This document shows, in pieces, positions 24,767 to 31,600 of a stretch of 43,571 nucleotides of DNA; positions within the stretch are counted from its first letter, which is position 1; each line of letters opens with the position of its first letter. The stretch spans positions 1 to 43,571 of IMG/VR virus record IMGVR_UViG_3300024496_000051, one strand, 5' to 3'. The translations under genes were made by a program, and so were the position numbers. Under the pieces are notes generated by a model. That model saw nothing but the letters and a program-made list of their open reading frames with translations. It was not told where the DNA came from and made no database searches. The DNA comes from a virus.

Positions 24767-26098
24767 TTATCTAACAAAGATAAAACCCTGTCTAGGATAT
24801 CTACCAGTTGGGTTCCATCCAAAACCACCAGACTTGATGTTTCTATCTTGGGTAGTTGGGTTTGCGTAGTTATTTGTATACACACCAAAACCAATTGCGG
24901 AATCGTTTGAGGCATCGTCTGCTTCATTATTCATTGTAATACCAAAACGCATACCAACACCGCTGAAAGTATCTCTAGAATTAATTCTTATTCTATTTGA
25001 GTTTGGCTGATTGTCCCAAGTGGTTGAAGGCACACCTCCGGTATTAATTATCCAATTAAGCATAGTTGTTCTTGAAAGAACTGAATCTAAATTAACTTCA
25101 GTGCCTGTGAATAATGTTTTTGCTGTTCTAGCTGTTAGTGCAACAGAAACATAATTAGTTGGAGTTCCCATTCCAAATAAGAAACCTTGAGTTGTTAAGT
25201 GGCTCCAGTATAATTGATTTACTGCATCAGTATCTGAAAGGTCTGTAGTACTGCCAACTTCTTTTGTTCCTGACCAATATGGTCCAAAATAATCCCAAGA
25301 TGTTCCGTCAACGTTTGAACTAATCTTGCCTGCTAGCATATAACCACCAAGGCTCATCAAACAGTATGTTTGGAATGGGCCGTTTCCGATATCAATCCAA
25401 TAGTTTCCATTTGTTGATGTTCCTGTTAATGTTCTAATATGTTCTGCACTAACTGCCGCACGAGCTGCTGTCGAACCGTCGGCCCAGCGTTTCTTAATAT
25501 AAATTGTTCTAGTTGAAGACCCAAAATTGCTGTCTGTTGCATTAATTGTTAATGTGTTATTAGCATCGGCAATACCAGGAGTGTATCCTGTACCAGCCAT
25601 TGTTCCGGTTACCACACCAGTAGAACTTAAACTAAGACCAGTTGGCATAGATCCTGAGATGATAGAAACGTTTTTAGTTCCAGTTCCGCCAATTGGTAAT
25701 GTATAATTGTAGGTTCTTCCTGTTGAAAAAGTATAGGTATCAGTTGGCCATAGGTTTAATGCAATAGGGCTGGTAGTTATTTGATCGCCTTGAGTAACTC
25801 CCCAGGCAACCGCAGAAACTGAGTTATTATCTGATACTACAACAAGGAATTTTCCAGGAGACACTTGATATCGTTTTTCGACAGAGCTAGTTGGGCTAAT
25901 TGTGAAATTGTAAAGTACCCATTCTGCGTCTGTTGGGCTGTATTGATCTGCGCATACAGCAATTTTAACAGTTACATCAACATCGCCTCTGTTACAGATG
26001 TTTACAGAAACAATAGTAGCAACGTTGTTGTCGCAGTAATATATGGCTTGTGGAACATTAGTCGTTAAATCCGACGATCCTAGAACACTTCCTGGCAT
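24767..26098 (-). CDS. Tail fibre/adhesin with Ig-like and fibrinogen-like domains
   Basis: 443 residues, no signal peptide. The N-terminal part (about 1-115) is beta-rich. A putative-Ig repeat (He_PIG type: MPTGLSLSSTGVVTGT) covers about 125-200. The C-terminal part (about 205-443) has NGNYWIDIGNGPFQTYCLM, GGYMLAGKI and a Trp/Gly-rich tail, which resembles fibrinogen C-terminal (FReD-like) recognition domains. This fits a receptor-binding tip protein of the virion. A late-type ATAAATAC lies 22 bases upstream with a GGGAG ribosome site, and a terminator follows, so it is a single-gene late unit. Confidence 0.75.
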   Translation of the reverse strand: MPGSVLGSSDLTTNVPQAIYYCDNNVATIVSVNICNRGDVDVTVKIAVCADQYSPTDAEWVLYNFTISPTSSVEKRYQVSPGKFLVVVSDNNSVSAVAWGVTQGDQITTSPIALNLWPTDTYTFSTGRTYNYTLPIGGTGTKNVSIISGSMPTGLSLSSTGVVTGTMAGTGYTPGIADANNTLTINATDSNFGSSTRTIYIKKRWADGSTAARAAVSAEHIRTLTGTSTNGNYWIDIGNGPFQTYCLMSLGGYMLAGKISSNVDGTSWDYFGPYWSGTKEVGSTTDLSDTDAVNQLYWSHLTTQGFLFGMGTPTNYVSVALTARTAKTLFTGTEVNLDSVLSRTTMLNWIINTGGVPSTTWDNQPNSNRIRINSRDTFSGVGMRFGITMNNEADDASNDSAIGFGVYTNNYANPTTQDRNIKSGGFGWNPTGRYPRQGFIFVR

Positions 26099-26119
26099 TA
26101 TAAACTCCCTTTATCTTTG

Positions 26120-26126
26120 TATTTAT
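26120..26126 (-). promoter_or_regulatory. Late promoter motif before the fibre gene
   Basis: The minus strand reads GAATAAATACA, a match to the T4 late core, 22 bases before ATG 26098. Confidence 0.5.
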
Positions 26127-26143
26127 TCCAGGAAAACATTAAA

Positions 26144-26165
26144 AAGCCCACTAAAGAGTGGGCTT
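26144..26165 (-). terminator. Intrinsic terminator after pqqA
   Basis: AAGCCCACT CTTT AGTGGGCTT followed by TTT on the minus strand, just after the pqqA stop. It makes pqqA a separate one-gene transcript. Confidence 0.75.
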
Positions 26166-26173
26166 GTATTAAA

Positions 26174-26245
26174 TTAACGGTTCATTACATACATTGTAAC
26201 TTCAAAACCGTAGCGCATTTCAACTGCTTCTGGTTTAGTCCACAT
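26174..26245 (-). CDS. pqqA: PqqA-like pyrroloquinoline quinone precursor peptide
   Basis: A 23-residue peptide beginning MWTKPEAVEMRYGFEV and ending TMYVMNR. PQQ is built from one Glu and one Tyr of PqqA, in the motif E-V-T-x-Y; here it is EVTMY. The MWTKP start and the NR end also match proteobacterial PqqA. AAAGGAG is well placed before the ATG and a terminator follows the stop, so the gene is expressed by itself. No pqqB-E genes are in the window, so the peptide would feed host PQQ enzymes. Short length is normal for this family; the match covers nearly every position. Confidence 0.82.
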   Translation of the reverse strand: MWTKPEAVEMRYGFEVTMYVMNR

Positions 26246-26345
26246 AATGTTTCTCCTTTATAAAAACATACTGCATTAGTATGTATCGTTAGTATAAGAC
26301 AAAAACACCACAAAAACCATACGTAAAATCATTAAAATGATATTG

Positions 26346-26353
26346 CATAAATA
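26346..26353 (+). promoter_or_regulatory. Late promoter motif for the riboswitch-terC transcript
   Basis: CATAAATA on the plus strand. Transcription five to seven bases later would begin right at the riboswitch P1 stem (GTGTGTGGGGAG), which supports this being the true start. Confidence 0.5.
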
Positions 26354-26355
26354 CG

Positions 26356-26472
26356 TGTGTGGGGAGTAGTCCGCTCTTTTTAAGAGTTCTATACATCGTC
26401 ATTTCGGTTTTACAACCCGGTGCATAGAGAGAATGGGTCTCGGACAAGACCATAATATCGAGTATATTATGG
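26356..26472 (+). promoter_or_regulatory. yybP-ykoY manganese riboswitch upstream of terC
   Basis: The conserved parts are in order: GGGGAGTAG (26361), a CTCTT/AAGAG hairpin, ATCGTCATTTCGG, CCGGTGCATAG closing the P3 stem (CTATaCA with TGcATAG), a GAGA/TCTC hairpin, and CAAGACC (26445-26451). P1 pairs TGTGG with CCATA. An 8-bp hairpin (CATAATAT/ATATTATG, 26451-26471) competes with the P1 3' strand. ACTC (about 26510) can also pair with the GAGT of the ribosome site, so control is probably at translation. The class senses Mn2+ and usually switches on Mn exporters. Confidence 0.85.
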
Positions 26473-26529
26473 ATCTAAACATCTTCTCTTATTGTATTTC
26501 CATAACATACTCTTTTAAGGAGTTGTAAA

Positions 26530-27219
26530 ATGGAATTATTTACATTACAAGCCCTATGGGCATTTCTCGCTATCATTTTGATAGACATTGTATTAGCCGG
26601 TGATAACGCTCTTGTTATTGGGATGGCGGCTAACAAATTACCAGACCACTTACGCAAGAAGGCAATCTTCTGGGGTACTTTTGGTGCTATTGCTATACGT
26701 TTTGTATCAGTGGCGGCATTAACCTACTTGCTGATGATCCCAGGCTTACGTGCTATTGGTGCTGCCGCACTGATATGGATTGGTTGGAAGTTGGTGTTCA
26801 ATCACGACGAACACAACATCGAAGCCAAGGACACCTTCTGGGGTGCAATTGGTACTATCGTAGTCGCTGATGCTGTTATGGGCATAGATAATGCCTTAGG
26901 CATTGCCGCAGCCGCTAATGGTAGTTTTGTTTTAGTCGCCGCTGGATTGTTGATCAGTGTGCCAATTATCCTGTTTGGTGCTACTATGGTCAGCAAGATA
27001 CTACAACGTTGGCCCGACACAGTATTTGCAGGTTCGTTTGTATTGTTTGCTGTGGCAATGCTAATGCTAATGAAAGAACCATTGATGGCTAGCTGGTGGG
27101 CAGGGTTAGAACCTATTGTGGCTAAACCTTTACCTTGGTTGGCTGCATTTGTTATCACTGCTGTTCAGTATAACAAGGCTAGATTACATTTGCACAAAAA
27201 GTATTTGTTCAAATCATAA
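26530..27219 (+). CDS. TerC-family integral membrane protein, probable Mn2+ exporter
   Basis: 229 residues with about seven membrane helices. The family motifs LAGDNALVIGMAA (about 22-34) and MGIDNALGIAAAA (about 117-129) carry the paired acidic/Asn residues thought to bind the metal. TerC relatives (YjbE, YkoY, Alx) export manganese, and the Mn riboswitch in the leader supports this substrate. Only a few genes in the window read rightwards, and this one is isolated between two terminators. Export of Mn could limit mismetallation of iron enzymes such as NrdB; this is inference. AAGGAG lies seven bases before the ATG. Confidence 0.93.
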   Translation: MELFTLQALWAFLAIILIDIVLAGDNALVIGMAANKLPDHLRKKAIFWGTFGAIAIRFVSVAALTYLLMIPGLRAIGAAALIWIGWKLVFNHDEHNIEAKDTFWGAIGTIVVADAVMGIDNALGIAAAANGSFVLVAAGLLISVPIILFGATMVSKILQRWPDTVFAGSFVLFAVAMLMLMKEPLMASWWAGLEPIVAKPLPWLAAFVITAVQYNKARLHLHKKYLFKS

Positions 27220-27244
27220 AAAAGCCCCGGAAGGGGCTTTTTTA
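27218..27244. terminator. Bidirectional intrinsic terminator after terC
   Basis: AAAAAAGCCCC GGAA GGGGCTTTTTT: a GC stem with A and T tracts on both sides. It ends terC and also leftward transcription through the ahpD remnant. Confidence 0.85.
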
Positions 27245-27257
27245 TTACAGTAAAATT

Positions 27258-27374
27258 TTAACTGTTTAAAACTTTGGCAACCGAGTTCATTACTGCGGCA
27301 ATACGTCCAATGTCACGAAGCTGTTCTACAGTGTAGCCTTCCTTCTTGAGTGTGTCGTAGTGTGCTTTTACGCA
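27258..27374 (-). pseudogene. Displaced 3' fragment of ahpD
   Basis: The reading frame gives CVKAHYDTLKKEGYTVEQLR and continues to VAKVLNS-stop. This matches the last 38 residues of the intact AhpD at 28319, with only a few changes in protein but many synonymous changes in DNA. It has no start. It begins at the second Cys of the CxxC active site, exactly where homing elements tend to insert. Between it and the intact gene lie an HNH endonuclease gene and a 77-aa gene. Confidence 0.85.
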
Positions 27375-27376
27375 GG

Positions 27377-27610
27377 TTAATCTTTATCTTTCAATCTTTC
27401 CCACGAGGCATTAGCAGTATCTTGATTTTTCTTAGCATACTTAGGATCAGTGTCTGCTTGCTTAGAAGTCACTCTATCTACTGCTCGTTTATGAACCTTT
27501 GCCAACTGTTTTTGACCTTTGTTAGTATCGCCGTATTCTTCTAAAGAGCCTTCCGCCACACCTTGCTGGGCGGTTTCTATTAAGTTAATGTAATCTCTAA
27601 GTGTTTTCAT
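27377..27610 (-). CDS. Small protein with capsid-targeting-like N-terminus
   Basis: 77 residues. The N-terminus MKTLRDYINLIETAQ recalls T4 internal-protein leader peptides (MKTYQEFIAEA), with an L-x-E site (LIE) for prohead protease. The rest is polar and basic. ATAAATA ends seven bases before the ATG and overlaps the HNH stop, and there is no ribosome site, so it is probably a late, near-leaderless gene. It sits between the HNH gene and the ahpD remnant, so it may have travelled with that insertion. Confidence 0.6.
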   Translation of the reverse strand: MKTLRDYINLIETAQQGVAEGSLEEYGDTNKGQKQLAKVHKRAVDRVTSKQADTDPKYAKKNQDTANASWERLKDKD

Positions 27611-27617
27611 AATGTAG

Positions 27618-27623
27618 TATTTA
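27618..27623 (-). promoter_or_regulatory. Late promoter motif fused to the HNH stop codon
   Basis: The minus strand reads GGAATAAATACTACATTATG; TAA is the HNH stop and seven bases separate TAAATA from ATG 27610. Confidence 0.5.
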
Positions 27624-28307
27624 TTCCTTGTTCTTACAGTTATCGCCGTGCCAACGATTAAACATTCCGGAACTAACCGTTTTGCTACAATGCGGGCAGA
27701 CTTTTTTGATTTGGCTTGGATGTGTTCCGTTAGCCAGTTGATTCTTTACAGATTTGCCGCCCAAAAAGTTATGGGTTCCTTCCGCTACTCGTTTCTCATT
27801 AGTTTGGCGAGAAACTGCTCCGCCCAAAAACGGATGTGTTCCGTTCTTGACTTTTTCTAACTCTTTTTTACGGGCCCAATCTTTATCCAAAAATGTATGG
27901 TTGCCTTCGGCTATTCGCTTTAAGTTTCTTTTACTTGCCTTTTCACTATCTTGCCAGTGATGATTGCCTGCTTCGACTAATCTGTCTTGTGCTTGCTTTT
28001 GTATCTTGCCACCAAGAAAGTTATGGGTTCCATTCTCAACTGCTTTGAGTGCTCCTAATCTTGATAGATTAGACTTCTCTTCTGGTGTAATATCTAGTGC
28101 TCCGGAAATCAACAAACAAGCATACCAGTCTCCTTGACTGTAGTGTATGTCGTAGTGTTCCTGGATAGTGACTGCTTTAAGATTTAGAGGATTATTATTA
28201 GAGTGATCCCCATCGATGTGATGGATTTCAAAAGATCGTCCATCAGCATCAACGGGGATTTCACCGTAGTGCTGTTTGTATATTTTTCTATAAGATCGGT
28301 CTCTCAT
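27621..28307 (-). CDS. HNH homing endonuclease with tandem DNA-binding repeats
   Basis: 228 residues from ATG 28307 (TTG 28322 is the alternative). The HNH nuclease comes first: FEIHHIDGDHSNNNPLNLKA, then EHYDIHY. Next are about six short repeats of the type NGTHNFLGG / EGNHTFLDK / NGTHPFLGG spaced about 20-24 residues, which probably read DNA along the groove. A C-terminal zinc finger (CPHCSK, then HGDNC) ends it. It follows ahpD directly, and a displaced ahpD tail lies beyond it, so ahpD is the likely homing target. Confidence 0.88.
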   Translation of the reverse strand: MRDRSYRKIYKQHYGEIPVDADGRSFEIHHIDGDHSNNNPLNLKAVTIQEHYDIHYSQGDWYACLLISGALDITPEEKSNLSRLGALKAVENGTHNFLGGKIQKQAQDRLVEAGNHHWQDSEKASKRNLKRIAEGNHTFLDKDWARKKELEKVKNGTHPFLGGAVSRQTNEKRVAEGTHNFLGGKSVKNQLANGTHPSQIKKVCPHCSKTVSSGMFNRWHGDNCKNKE

Positions 28308-28318
28308 AGAAATATTTA

Positions 28319-28825
28319 TCAACTATTCAGCACCTTTGCTACACTATTCATTACTGCCGCTATTCTGCCGATGTCTCTCAACTGCTCAACAGTATAACCC
28401 ATAGTTTTCAAACCATCGTAATGGGCTTTTACGCAAAACTCGCATTTGCCCACAATACTAGCAGCCAAACTAAATGCTTCAAAGTTTGCCTTGGTAGTTC
28501 CACCGTGGCTAGCAATCGCATTCATACGTAACTGAGCTGGCAATCCCTTTAGCTGTTCATCATCTGCCATTTCAACATATGGATACCATACATTGTTCTG
28601 TGCCATAATGCTTGCGGCTGTCATTGCTGCTTCGCCGTGTACTGGAGCATCTGCTAATAGAATACTTAGAACCTTGCCGTTGCCTGTTGCGGCTAATGCA
28701 GCTACAGCACAACCTATTGCAATGTCCGGATCTAATGTACTGCGAAGTAGAACAGCATCTAGGTTTAGTTTTGTATCTTTAGCGTACTCTGGAAGTGCGC
28801 CTTTAATTGTTTCGTTGAAGTTCAT
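28319..28825 (-). CDS. ahpD: AhpD-like alkylhydroperoxidase (CxxC)
   Basis: 168 residues. AhpD proteins are thiol enzymes that reduce AhpC or hydroperoxides. The active site GKCEFCVKAHYD has Cys128, Cys131 and His135 in the family arrangement ExxC-x2-C-x3-H, though a Lys stands before the first Cys. It overlaps the SGNH gene start, and lies two genes downstream of ahpC, which suggests it is the electron donor for the phage peroxiredoxin. The C-terminal 38 codons are duplicated at 27258-27374. Confidence 0.9.
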   Translation of the reverse strand: MNFNETIKGALPEYAKDTKLNLDAVLLRSTLDPDIAIGCAVAALAATGNGKVLSILLADAPVHGEAAMTAASIMAQNNVWYPYVEMADDEQLKGLPAQLRMNAIASHGGTTKANFEAFSLAASIVGKCEFCVKAHYDGLKTMGYTVEQLRDIGRIAAVMNSVAKVLNS

Positions 28826-29232
28826 TTTGTTTTCTCCGCTAGTTCTTTATAACCTGCCCAACTAGGATGTATTGCATCAGCTTGCAATCGTTCTGTTTTA
28901 ATAATTGTATCTCCCCAATTACGAGCAATAATTTCTACAATCTCGTTTACATCAGGTTTACAGAATTTATTATTACAGGGAGGAAGTATCCAATATACAC
29001 GATCTGCTTGTACTCGTTCTCTCATTGATTCTAATTCTTTAAAGGTATGCACACCTTTATGATCATTAGTACCAAGACTGATAATAACAGATTTTGCTGC
29101 TAGATTCTTATCCGCAAATTTACGATTCCATTGCCAAGTGTTATATCCGCCAATGCTGTAACTAATACATTCTTTACGAACATTGGCGGTACCCACCGCA
29201 ATACTATCTCCTAGTATTAGGCAGTCTAACAT
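28822..29232 (-). CDS. SGNH/GDSL-type hydrolase
   Basis: 136 residues from ATG 29232, sharing one base with the ahpC stop. The blocks are present: LILGDSIAVGTAN (nucleophile Ser in GDS), SIGGYNTW (Gly block), SLGTND (Asn block) and DAIHPSWAGY (Asp/His pair). These are esterases acting on acyl or acetyl groups, often on sugars or peptidoglycan. No signal peptide. The position between ahpC and ahpD does not reveal the substrate; deacetylation of surface sugars is one possibility. Confidence 0.85.
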   Translation of the reverse strand: MLDCLILGDSIAVGTANVRKECISYSIGGYNTWQWNRKFADKNLAAKSVIISLGTNDHKGVHTFKELESMRERVQADRVYWILPPCNNKFCKPDVNEIVEIIARNWGDTIIKTERLQADAIHPSWAGYKELAEKTK

Positions 29233-29765
29233 TACAATGTCTCGCCGCCAACTGTACGGTTGCAAGCGCACAATTCACCTGTTTGCAATGCATCCAATAC
29301 ACGAAGTGTTTCTTCTGGGCTACGGCCGACGTTCAAGTTGTTGACAGTAACGTGTTGGATAACGTTGTCTGGATCAACGATGAATGTTGCACGAAGTGCG
29401 GCACCTGCTGGAGCATAGAATACACCTAGTTGTTCAATCAAGCTCAACTCGCCACGCTGTGTGTCTGCAAACTGAGTGTGTGTGATCTTAGCAAGATCGG
29501 GGTGAGCTTTTTGCCAAGCAAGTTTACAGAACTCGTTGTCTGTTGAACCTGTTAGTAGAACAGCATCACGATCCTTGAAATCACCTGCCAACTTATCATA
29601 GGCAACGATTTCAGTTGGACATACGAATGTAAAGTCCTTTGGATAGTAAACGATTACTTTCCACTTGCCAGCGAAGCTTTCGTCTGTAATAGTAAAGAAA
29701 TCATCCTTACCTGGATTAACACCTGTTACGGCAAACTTTTCAATTTTATCACCAACTGTTTTCAT
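29232..29765 (-). CDS. ahpC: AhpC-type 2-Cys peroxiredoxin
   Basis: 177 residues. It reduces H2O2, alkyl peroxides and peroxynitrite. Peroxidatic Cys49 lies in DFTFVCPTE with the conserved Thr, and the C-terminal GELCACNRT gives Cys166/Cys168, an arrangement like actinobacterial AhpC that is reduced by AhpD. ahpD lies two genes downstream, which fits. AAGGAG precedes the ATG, and an AGGAC/GTCCT hairpin is in the leader. It would protect the phage's iron enzymes or the dying cell from peroxide. Confidence 0.95.
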   Translation of the reverse strand: MKTVGDKIEKFAVTGVNPGKDDFFTITDESFAGKWKVIVYYPKDFTFVCPTEIVAYDKLAGDFKDRDAVLLTGSTDNEFCKLAWQKAHPDLAKITHTQFADTQRGELSLIEQLGVFYAPAGAALRATFIVDPDNVIQHVTVNNLNVGRSPEETLRVLDALQTGELCACNRTVGGETL

Positions 29766-29923
29766 TTCATTCTCCTTGTGTGTGTTGAAAACTATATAGG
29801 ACCCTTTGTCCTGTACAACTATTATACATTTAATTATCCTATTAATCTAGCATTTTAATAGGTTTTTTTACAATATTTTTTAATAACGTTAATAGGAAAA
29901 ATCAATAACGTTTTGAAAAATAG

Positions 29924-29943
29924 AAAGGACCCTAAGGTCCTTT
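29924..29943 (-). terminator. Intrinsic terminator after the outer-membrane protein gene
   Basis: AAAGGACC TTAG GGTCCTTT followed by CTATTTTTC on the minus strand. Confidence 0.75.
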
Positions 29944-29963
29944 CAATAAGGCTCTAATTGAAA

Positions 29964-30515
29964 TTAGAAACGATGGATCAAACCAACTTTGGTGATGTTC
30001 TGATCACTGTCACCACGCTGACGATCATAGCCAATATAAATGGTGTCATTCTTAGTTACATCGTAACCAAGTTTGGCACGCCAAGTACGGGTTGTATCGT
30101 TTTGACTGTTGCTAAACGCATCCTGGAAGCGATAGCCTAGGCTAACACCAACAGCACCTTGTTTAACAGCAACACCTGGTTCAACAGAATAGTAGCTGAA
30201 TCCACTTGCGCCGCTAACTTGCTTTTCGCCGACTGCTACACGAGCATATGGTGATACAAGGCCAACACTAGTGGATGCTGTTAGACCAGCTTCATAACGT
30301 GTTGCTAAAGCATCTGTACCATCTGTTCGATAGTTTTTAACAACAATATCACCTGCAAAGTTGTTGTTAATAGATTCTTTAATGCCTAACTCGTAGACAC
30401 GTTGACTTGCTGTGCCGTTAGTACCATTTGCATCCTGACTTTCTAAACGAACTTCGGCTGCTGATACCATACCTGCTACTGTTGCCAAAACTGCGGCAAT
30501 AACTAACTTCTTCAT
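29964..30515 (-). CDS. Small outer-membrane beta-barrel protein
   Basis: 183 residues. The signal peptide ends at VSAA. The mature part alternates polar and hydrophobic residues in about eight strands (for example RVYELGIKESI, SPYARVAVGEKQV, AVGVSLGYRF, DTIYIGYDRQRG), and the final residue is Phe (LIHRF), the usual BAM targeting signal. Size fits an eight-stranded OmpA/OmpX-like barrel. Phage outer-membrane proteins can block receptors or other phages. It has its own promoter with an operator-like palindrome, and a terminator. Confidence 0.85.
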   Translation of the reverse strand: MKKLVIAAVLATVAGMVSAAEVRLESQDANGTNGTASQRVYELGIKESINNNFAGDIVVKNYRTDGTDALATRYEAGLTASTSVGLVSPYARVAVGEKQVSGASGFSYYSVEPGVAVKQGAVGVSLGYRFQDAFSNSQNDTTRTWRAKLGYDVTKNDTIYIGYDRQRGDSDQNITKVGLIHRF

Positions 30516-30585
30516 AAAATCTCCTTATGTGTAATCGTGTGTCTAACTTTATGTAGATAATGTGAATAACACTACGATGAAGTTT

Positions 30586-30605
30586 AATCAGTGTTAACAC
30601 TGATT
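30586..30605. promoter_or_regulatory. 20-bp perfect palindrome at the outer-membrane gene start site
   Basis: AATCAGTGTTAACACTGATT is identical on both strands. It covers the predicted transcription start of the promoter next to it, so it is either a repressor operator or a 5' protective hairpin of the mRNA. Confidence 0.6.
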
Positions 30606-30609
30606 GTTA

Positions 30610-30638
30610 ACTATATATGCTTTTAGATCAGTTGTCAA
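30610..30638 (-). promoter_or_regulatory. Sigma70 promoter of the outer-membrane protein gene
   Basis: TTGACA (30638-30633), 17 bases, TATAGT (30615-30610). It abuts the tmRNA terminator on the right and the palindrome on the left. Confidence 0.65.
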
Positions 30639-30640
30639 GA

Positions 30641-30664
30641 AAAAAGGCTACCGAAGTAGCCTTT
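30641..30664 (-). terminator. tmRNA terminator
   Basis: AAAGGCTAC TTCG GTAGCC TTTTTT on the minus strand, directly after the coding piece of the tmRNA. Confidence 0.85.
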
Positions 30665-30980
30665 ACTATTTTCTGTTTCGAGGTATAGCTACCCAAAGCC
30701 TTAAGCGGCTAATGCGAAACGTGTATCGTTTGCGTTTACTTTTTTTGCTTCTTCGGCCGAGTTCCCCCAACCCTACGGGTTTCACATTCCCGAGCTGTCC
30801 ACTTCGTTACTCATCACCCTGTCGAAACCATGACTGGCCCATTAGGGAGAACACTAGTATGACGTCTGCTACGCCGCGGCCGAAGCCCTTAGTAACGGTT
30901 CTCTAATGCTCTCTCTGGTGGACCAGGCGGGAGTCGAACCCGCGTCCAGAATACCTTTCTCTCTGCTTCATACAGCAATA
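30665..30980 (-). ncRNA. ssrA: Two-piece (permuted) tmRNA
   Basis: Reading leftward, the acceptor piece comes first: the T-arm GACGCGGGTTCGACTCCCGC and the 3' end CTGGTCC-A-CCA (CCA at 30918-30916). An excised loop of about 75 bases follows, then the coding piece starts at 30840 with GGGCCAG, which pairs with CTGGTCC as the acceptor stem. ATGGTTTCGACAGG is the usual 5' sequence. The tag frame (30748-30701) encodes AKKVNANDTRFALAA then TAA. tmRNA rescues stalled ribosomes and tags products for ClpXP-type proteases. The ALAA end suits bacterial proteases. Exact 5' end of the acceptor piece is estimated. Confidence 0.93.
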
Positions 30981-30995
30981 ACTTATATTTAACAC

Positions 30996-31520
30996 TCATT
31001 CTTCATAAATGTCAATATCTTCATCTTCCCAAATTGTACCTTTTTTATCATAGGCTTGATAATAAGCTTCGTTTGGTTTGAGTATGCGCCAACCCTGATA
31101 CTTGAGTCCTGCTAAGGTAGCTTCTTCTTTCTTTAGTAGATCGCAGATAATAAACGATGAGCCGCAGGCTCCTTCTACATTCTTAAATGGACTGTGTTTA
31201 AACTCGTTATTACTCAGAGCCTTGTGCATAGCACCACCCCAGTTAAAAATGATGCGAGTGATACCCAACTTTTGGTTGCGTAAACGAATCTTATCTATAA
31301 GTGAAAGAGTTGATAATGTAGCTTCGTTCTGTTCATTGATTGTTAACAAACATTCTTTGAACTTAAGGCTACCTTTAGTATGGCTGTTGTCAGGAGTTTC
31401 TTTGGTACTCCAAGCCATTTGTGCGTCAACGTGATTGACATAAAATGTTTCACCGTGTGTTTTAAGGACCCACATCGGAACGGTCTCATCTTCTAAGTGT
31501 TTTTTATTAAAATGGAACAC
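30996..31520 (-). CDS. Hypothetical protein (174 aa)
   Basis: It starts with GTG 31520 after AAGGA; the ATG at codon 16 (MWVLKTHGETFYVNHVDAQ) is an alternative. The protein is mixed alpha/beta, ends in an acidic tail (DEDIDIYEE), and has no membrane segment, signal or known motif. It lies upstream of the tmRNA and may share a transcript with it. Similar proteins occur, as far as I remember, in marine T4-like phages, but I cannot name a function. Confidence 0.65.
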   Translation of the reverse strand: MFHFNKKHLEDETVPMWVLKTHGETFYVNHVDAQMAWSTKETPDNSHTKGSLKFKECLLTINEQNEATLSTLSLIDKIRLRNQKLGITRIIFNWGGAMHKALSNNEFKHSPFKNVEGACGSSFIICDLLKKEEATLAGLKYQGWRILKPNEAYYQAYDKKGTIWEDEDIDIYEE

Positions 31521-31566
31521 TACATCCTTACAAGCATATTCAATCTATTGCATTTTATTTTCCTTT

Positions 31567-31600
31567 AAAAATGATAGTTTTTTTGTGTCAGGAAACTATC
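31567..31600 (-). terminator. Terminator-like hairpin between the zinc-ribbon and hypothetical genes
   Basis: GATAGTTT and AAACTATC form a stem followed by ATTTTT on the minus strand. Upstream (31623-31667) a GCCGGA/TCCGGC hairpin has a loop (CCTGT) that can pair with ACAGG downstream, a possible pseudoknot. Confidence 0.5.

Noticed and set aside
30604-30906. A 100-codon open frame on the plus strand
   Set aside because: It lies across the tmRNA and its terminator on the other strand and has no protein-like composition.
30916-31250. A normal one-piece tmRNA running right from the CCA end
   Set aside because: The region holds the 174-aa gene, and the tag is found on the other side in permuted order.
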